Translations under genes and position numbers: made by a program
The notes under the pieces: model-generated
What the model saw: the letters and a program-made list of their open reading frames with translations, nothing else
Told to the model about the DNA's origin: nothing
Databases searched by the model: none
Virus record (IMG/VR): IMGVR_UViG_3300036766_000211
Coordinates: 1 to 34,223 of that record
Direction: 5' to 3' (one strand)
DNA: 34,223 bases
Source: a virus
Part shown: positions 29,551 through 34,223 of the stretch, piece after piece
How positions within the stretch are numbered: position 1 is the stretch's first letter
Layout of the letters: every line of letters starts with the position of its first letter

Positions 29551-32500
29551 ATGAGGAAACTAATTAGTATTTTTATTTTATTATTTGCTTATCCAGCATT
29601 TGCTGATTATGTATCAACTGTTGTTGCTGATGGACCAAAAGGTTACTGGCGATTAAATGAAGCAAATGGTAATTTTGCAGATTCTTCTGGCAATGCTCAT
29701 ACTGCAACACCGAATTCAACAGTAGTTTATAGTCAAACAGCACTTATAAACAATCCAGCAGATACATCCATTACTGGTACAATTGATGTTATGGGGGCAC
29801 AGTGTCCTACAATTCAAGTTGCTTCTAGTACAGACTTTGATATTACTTCAAACTTAACAATGGAATTATGGGAAAAAGCCGGTGGTTTTGATCATGGTTG
29901 GTTTAGTAGATATAGTGGAGGTAGTGCATTTTATTGGATTCAGACATCATCTGGAGTTCCTCGAATGGAATTACGGATGGCAGGAAATACAGTATCTGGT
30001 TGTGGTGGTGCAGATTCAGGACTTCCGTCTGTTAATGATAACGTAATTCATCATATTATTGGTACGTATGATGGTGCCAATATGAAACTCTATATTGATG
30101 GTGTATTACAAATTACTTGTGCTCAAACAGGAAATCTTTATGATTCATCTGGTGGTCTTATTACTATTGATAGTATTGGATGTGGTGCATCAGATCCTTT
30201 TCAAAGTACAGAAGGTGAAGTTGCCATCTATAATACTGCATTAACAGCAGCACAGGTTTTAAATCACTATAATATTGGTTTGTCTATTGCTACACCAACA
30301 TCAACTAATACACCTGCATCAAATACAAATACTCCTACTAAAACAGCAACTACTACTTATACTTTTACTCCTACAATCACAAATACTCCTACTAGAACAA
30401 ATACTGGTTCTACCTCAACACCAACAAGAACATTTACAAATACAGCAACACCTGCTGCAACACCTACTAATGTTGGTGGATTTCCTTGTAATCTTGGTGA
30501 TGGACATCCTAAGATGTGTTATCAAGGTACGCAGCAGGGTAAACTTTGTACTGTAGATGGTGATTGTGCTGGTAGTGGAACTTGTCATATAGGGGGTAAT
30601 ATTAATAATGAGGAGCAATGTCATGCTGAATTATCTGTTCCATTAGGAGGACTTCCAGGTGATACTATAGCAGATGAAGTTGTAGGACTATGTTCTACAG
30701 AATCAAATTTACATGCAACACAAAATGGTACATTTGTATCTAACTGGTACGGTGTTGGTTTTGTTAGTACACTTGCCTATGATTATGTAAATGATCAATT
30801 ATTTGAGGGAAATTCTTCTGTAGTTCATGGATGGACTAATACAAATTATCATACAATTCAAGGACCGTCCACAGTAGCAGTAGGACAATCTGATTTATAT
30901 TCTGAAGGATGGTCTCGTTTAACTGGTGATCAAAGTACAGGTATTTGGAATTCTGGTACTTTAACTAACTATGTTTTTACTGCACAAGTAAATGGAATTG
31001 CTTTTGGTCCATCTGGTGATATGTGGGTATCTGACTATTCCCGAGTAATGAAATTTGATCCACCTATTACTACTGGTAAAGCTGCATCATTAGTTTTATG
31101 TTCAACATCGTTTGGTCCACTAGTAGTTAATCCAGGTAATTCTGGTAAATGTAGTCCTACTGGAGTAGCAGTAGATTCATCTGGTCAAGTTGCTGTTGCT
31201 GATGGTAGTAGAATTCTTCTATATCAGACTCCTCCTATTGTCAATGGTCAATTTGCAGATAAAGTTTTAGGACAAACAGATTTTAGTTCAAATGCTTGTA
31301 ATAGGGGTTCAAGTATAGGACAAAATACCTTATGTACAGTTTCTAGTTTAGCTTTTGATTCTAATGGAAATCTTTATGTGGCCGATTCAGGGAATAATAG
31401 AGTACTAATCTATCAAAAAGGTAGTGGTTTTATAAATGGACAAAATGCTGCTATGGTATTAGGTCAAACTAATTTTACTTCATCTGTTGTTGGTTTAACA
31501 CAATCTCAAGTTAATACAGTTGTAGCAGTTACTGTAGATAATTCAGGAAATGTAGCTGTAGTAGATAGAATTAATAGACGTATTTTAACATATGATAATC
31601 CACTAGGTTCATTACCAAGTATAACTATATCAGCAACACATGTTGTTGGACAAGCAAATTTTACATCTAATATAGAAGGCGAAGGAACATCCAATATGGC
31701 TTTTCCTAGTGGAGTTGCAATTAAATCATCTGCGTCTGCACCAGGATTAATCTTATTTATTACAGAAGGTAATTTAAATGGTTCAAGAATTTTAGAGTAC
31801 ACCTGGCCAATTGCTACCAATGGTCCGGCTGCTATGGTTGTTTTAGGACAACCCGATTTTCTTACAAGATTTAGATCCATGGCAACAACAAATTCATTTG
31901 AAATTGCTGGTGGTGCTGGTGGAATTGCTTTTACAAGTACAGGTGGTGTATGGTTAGCTGATACAGGACATAATAGAATTCTTGGTTGGGCAGATAAAAA
32001 TGCTGCACATAGTGGAGCAAATGCAGATTATGTATTAGGTCAGGCACATTCTGCTCAAGGTACCGCTGAATCTGCAAATGAACAAAGAGCTAATAGGGGT
32101 TTATTAACTCCATCATCAACTAGTTTATTTTTACCAGAACAGATGAGTATTGATGCTTCAGATAATCTTTATGTTGCAGATAATAGAAATGATCGAGTTA
32201 TAATGTATCCAAATCCAGCTGAAGGAACTGCTGCAACTAAAGTATTTGGTCAAACTTCACTAACTGCTCATACTTTATCTTTTCCTCCAACAGCAACTTC
32301 ATTATTTAATCCAACATTAGCATATATTGATTCTGATGGTGCTCTTTGGATTGCCGATACTGGTGCAAGTAGAGTTACATATTATCCTACTCCACAGAGC
32401 AGTTCAACAGCAACAATTGTTATTGGACAATCTAATTTAAATGCCGGTGGTAATGGCTGTAGTTCACCAACTGCAACTAATCTTTGTAATCCTTATGGAA

Positions 32501-33252
32501 TTTATCACGATATACCAAATAAACGGTTATTTATTTCAGATGAGCAATCTGCTGGAACTGGTAGAATTTTGGTGTATAACTATTCTTCATTAGCATCAGG
32601 TATGTCAGCAAGTTTTGCTCTTGGTGTGCCATCAGGAGCAAATAATTTAACTAGTTTTTCCACCTGTCCTAAAACACAGTCAGAAGGCTGTGGAAATGGT
32701 AGTTTAGATATTCATCCAATCTCTGGTAATTTATTTGTTGTTGCTTCTCCTGGTGTAATAGAATATCCTGCACCTTTTTCAGCAGGATCATTACCTAGTA
32801 GACTATTTGGTAGTAATACACCAACTTCTTGGGGATTGCAGGGTCTTGGTGGTGGATATATTAATTGTCAATGGAATACTGGAAATGGTGATCAATTAAA
32901 ATTTGCACCAGATAAGCATATGTGGGTATTTGATAATGGTTCTTTTCAAGTAAGTAGAGTTTTAATTGTTCTTGATCCAGATATTACGGCACCTACTCCT
33001 ACAAATACACCTAGTGTTGCTACACCTACACCAACTAAGACAGCAACTGCTACAGTTACTTGGACACAACAGCCTACGAATACACCACAAACTCCTAGTG
33101 CTACACCTACTGGTCCTATTCCTACAGCTACAATAACATTTACTCCAATAAATACTGCTATTCCTACACCAACACCAACAATTCCAGCATGTATTTTACC
33201 ACCAACAGCTACACCAATTAAAGCTGTATGTATTCCAACACAAACACCATAA
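29551..33252 (+). CDS. Exported LamG - Thr/Pro linker - NHL propeller protein (1233 aa)
   Basis: ATG at 29551 follows GGAGGAGGAGG. Signal peptide 1-18 ([18 protein letters not shown]). Residues 20-245 are a LamG/concanavalin-like jelly roll ([46 protein letters not shown]). Residues 247-308 are a TPT-rich linker. Residues 309-380 are Cys-rich, with [13 protein letters not shown] at 333-345. About 400-1140 hold roughly nine NHL-type repeats ([29 protein letters not shown]), each followed by a 'VLGQTDF' tag, which would give one or more beta-propellers. Residues 1141-1233 are again Thr/Pro-rich. LamG and NHL domains bind glycans and proteins. Possible roles: host-surface attachment, exclusion of other phages, or virion fibre. 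Not placed in a known phage family. Confidence 0.75.
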   Translation: MRKLISIFILLFAYPAFADYVSTVVADGPKGYWRLNEANGNFADSSGNAHTATPNSTVVYSQTALINNPADTSITGTIDVMGAQCPTIQVASSTDFDITSNLTMELWEKAGGFDHGWFSRYSGGSAFYWIQTSSGVPRMELRMAGNTVSGCGGADSGLPSVNDNVIHHIIGTYDGANMKLYIDGVLQITCAQTGNLYDSSGGLITIDSIGCGASDPFQSTEGEVAIYNTALTAAQVLNHYNIGLSIATPTSTNTPASNTNTPTKTATTTYTFTPTITNTPTRTNTGSTSTPTRTFTNTATPAATPTNVGGFPCNLGDGHPKMCYQGTQQGKLCTVDGDCAGSGTCHIGGNINNEEQCHAELSVPLGGLPGDTIADEVVGLCSTESNLHATQNGTFVSNWYGVGFVSTLAYDYVNDQLFEGNSSVVHGWTNTNYHTIQGPSTVAVGQSDLYSEGWSRLTGDQSTGIWNSGTLTNYVFTAQVNGIAFGPSGDMWVSDYSRVMKFDPPITTGKAASLVLCSTSFGPLVVNPGNSGKCSPTGVAVDSSGQVAVADGSRILLYQTPPIVNGQFADKVLGQTDFSSNACNRGSSIGQNTLCTVSSLAFDSNGNLYVADSGNNRVLIYQKGSGFINGQNAAMVLGQTNFTSSVVGLTQSQVNTVVAVTVDNSGNVAVVDRINRRILTYDNPLGSLPSITISATHVVGQANFTSNIEGEGTSNMAFPSGVAIKSSASAPGLILFITEGNLNGSRILEYTWPIATNGPAAMVVLGQPDFLTRFRSMATTNSFEIAGGAGGIAFTSTGGVWLADTGHNRILGWADKNAAHSGANADYVLGQAHSAQGTAESANEQRANRGLLTPSSTSLFLPEQMSIDASDNLYVADNRNDRVIMYPNPAEGTAATKVFGQTSLTAHTLSFPPTATSLFNPTLAYIDSDGALWIADTGASRVTYYPTPQSSSTATIVIGQSNLNAGGNGCSSPTATNLCNPYGIYHDIPNKRLFISDEQSAGTGRILVYNYSSLASGMSASFALGVPSGANNLTSFSTCPKTQSEGCGNGSLDIHPISGNLFVVASPGVIEYPAPFSAGSLPSRLFGSNTPTSWGLQGLGGGYINCQWNTGNGDQLKFAPDKHMWVFDNGSFQVSRVLIVLDPDITAPTPTNTPSVATPTPTKTATATVTWTQQPTNTPQTPSATPTGPIPTATITFTPINTAIPTPTPTIPACILPPTATPIKAVCIPTQTP

Positions 33253-33809
33253 AAAGAATTTTGTTTATTTTATTAATTCCATCCATTATCTATGCACAAA
33301 ATCAATCACCAGCACAAGTTACTATTCAGGGTAATACCGTAACTGGTGAATTTGATCCTAGATTTTTAGAGTCTACACCAGGTGCAGTAGAATTTGTGGC
33401 ACCTATTCCATCACAAAGATATATGCCTCAAATGTTTACTGTTGCATTAGGAGCAATTCCTAATACACCAACAGCATTATCTAACAATTCACCTACACCT
33501 ACACCACAACCAACATCTACTCCTCTAACAATTCAAGCAAATCCAACGCCATGTGAAGAAGTTGCTTGCTGTTCATTACCTACAAATCTTTCAGCAATTT
33601 TAGTATTTACTCAGGGTGGTGGTGGAGCATTTCCATTATTTCAAAGTGGTTGTACTGGCTGGATGCCATGTCGTAGTCATCCTACACCAACTGCTAAACC
33701 AGCAGGTACTGCTGCTGCAACACCGGATAAAGATAGATATTGTGATCATATTAAAATTGGTGGAACTCCAGGATCAACTGGTGATATTATAGCATGTGAG
33801 ACACGATGA
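33228..33809 (+). CDS. Exported Thr/Pro-linker protein with Cys-rich C-terminus (193 aa)
   Basis: The ATG at 33228 lies 25 bases inside the end of the LamG/NHL gene. The N-terminus ([20 protein letters not shown], then IYA) is a signal peptide. A folded segment about 25-80 ([20 protein letters not shown]) is followed by a [10 protein letters not shown] linker and a C-terminal part with [10 protein letters not shown], a GGGGAF run and several more Cys. The architecture (export signal, Thr/Pro linker, disulfide-rich end) mirrors its neighbours. The stop overlaps the next gene as ATGA. No family recognised. Confidence 0.6.
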   Translation: MYSNTNTIKRILFILLIPSIIYAQNQSPAQVTIQGNTVTGEFDPRFLESTPGAVEFVAPIPSQRYMPQMFTVALGAIPNTPTALSNNSPTPTPQPTSTPLTIQANPTPCEEVACCSLPTNLSAILVFTQGGGGAFPLFQSGCTGWMPCRSHPTPTAKPAGTAAATPDKDRYCDHIKIGGTPGSTGDIIACETR

Positions 33810-34223
33810 AAAAATTTGTATTATATGTTTTTCTAGCTATTTGTTTACCTTTAGTTTTCATGGCACTAGTAGTAACAGCAAGTGATGGTCCAAATATAGG
33901 TTCTTCAATAAGAACATTAGGTACACTAGTAACTGTTACTGGCAGTGGAACATTAACTCATACATTTCCATCTACTTCACAAACATTGGTTGGTAGAACA
34001 TCAACGGATACTTTAACAAATAAAACACTAACCGGAGCGGTATTAACTGCTGGTACTACAACAGTTGCTCCACTAACAGTAGCTTCTGGTACAAACTTAA
34101 CTACAGCAGCAGCTGGTGCTTTTGGTGAATATGATGGAGTGGCATTTTATTCATCTCCCCTGGCAAGTGCTAGGGGAGTATCTCCAAGTGTCATGTATTC
34201 AATTGTACCTGCTGCTGATTTTT
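33806..34223 (+). CDS. Tail-fibre-like protein with N-terminal hydrophobic signal, cut by right edge
   Basis: ATG at 33806 overlaps the previous stop; 139 codons are open to the window end. The start ([20 protein letters not shown]) is a signal peptide or anchor. What follows (TLVGRTSTDTLTNKTLTGAV, PLTVASGTNLTTAAAGAFG, EYDGVAFYSS) is the repeat language of trimeric phage tail-fibre shafts ('TDTLTNKTLT', 'L..GTNLTT...GA.EYDG...F'). Fibres are normally assembled in the cytoplasm and lack export signals, so this combination is odd. The C-terminal receptor-binding part lies outside the window. Confidence 0.65.
   Translation, partial: MKKFVLYVFLAICLPLVFMALVVTASDGPNIGSSIRTLGTLVTVTGSGTLTHTFPSTSQTLVGRTSTDTLTNKTLTGAVLTAGTTTVAPLTVASGTNLTTAAAGAFGEYDGVAFYSSPLASARGVSPSVMYSIVPAADF

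Noticed and set aside
27567-34223. Diversity-generating retroelement, as in BPP-1
   Set aside because: No reverse transcriptase and no repeated template/variable pair were seen; the relevant genes could lie beyond the right edge.

Overview
The window is most of the genome of an uncultured, AT-rich, short-tailed (podovirus-type) double-stranded DNA phage. The rightward late block has the podophage order: small terminase, large terminase, T7 gp8-type portal, Bbp19-like protein, scaffold, major capsid protein, decoration protein, tail tubular A and B, three internal virion proteins, a T7 gp17-like fibre-adaptor domain, then lysis genes. The capsid and Bbp19-like genes resemble those of the BPP-1/Bcep-type podophages. 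The host was probably a diderm bacterium. This rests on export signals, Thr/Pro-rich linkers, LamG and NHL domains and a sigma-54-type promoter, and the taxon cannot be named.

Layout. (1) Positions 1-5600, minus strand: a tightly overlapping early/replication operon with a primase-polymerase, a possible ssDNA-binding protein, a VRR-NUC-type nuclease and many very small proteins, several with paired cysteines. The primase is split over two frames, joined at a perfect A AAA AAG slippery heptamer. (2) 5600-6250: mostly non-coding, headed by a perfect sigma-54 (-24/-12) promoter pointing right. (3) 6120-9110, plus strand: a cassette visibly richer in GC than the rest, with a zinc-ribbon protein, a DndB-like DGQHR protein and a pentapeptide-repeat protein, closed by a strong terminator. 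(4) 9170-10865: about 1.7 kb with no credible gene, filled with TGTAGACAA/TTGTCTACA repeats, two 50-bp direct repeats, inverted repeats and one perfect DnaA box; it looks like a replication or partition region. (5) 10865-34223, plus strand: a consensus sigma-70 promoter, a small membrane protein, tRNA-Leu(UAA), then packaging, head, tail, ejection and lysis genes, mostly overlapping or abutting. (6) 28862-34223: after the lysis genes, five consecutive genes whose products begin with export signals. They include a 1233-residue LamG/NHL-propeller protein and a tail-fibre-like protein running off the right edge.

The unusual elements are the apparent programmed frameshift in the primase, the sigma-54 promoter ahead of a compositionally foreign cassette with an orphan DndB-like gene, the repeat-rich origin-like region, and the block of exported, Thr/Pro-rich proteins in the late operon. 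No integrase, transposase, reverse transcriptase or CRISPR array was seen.
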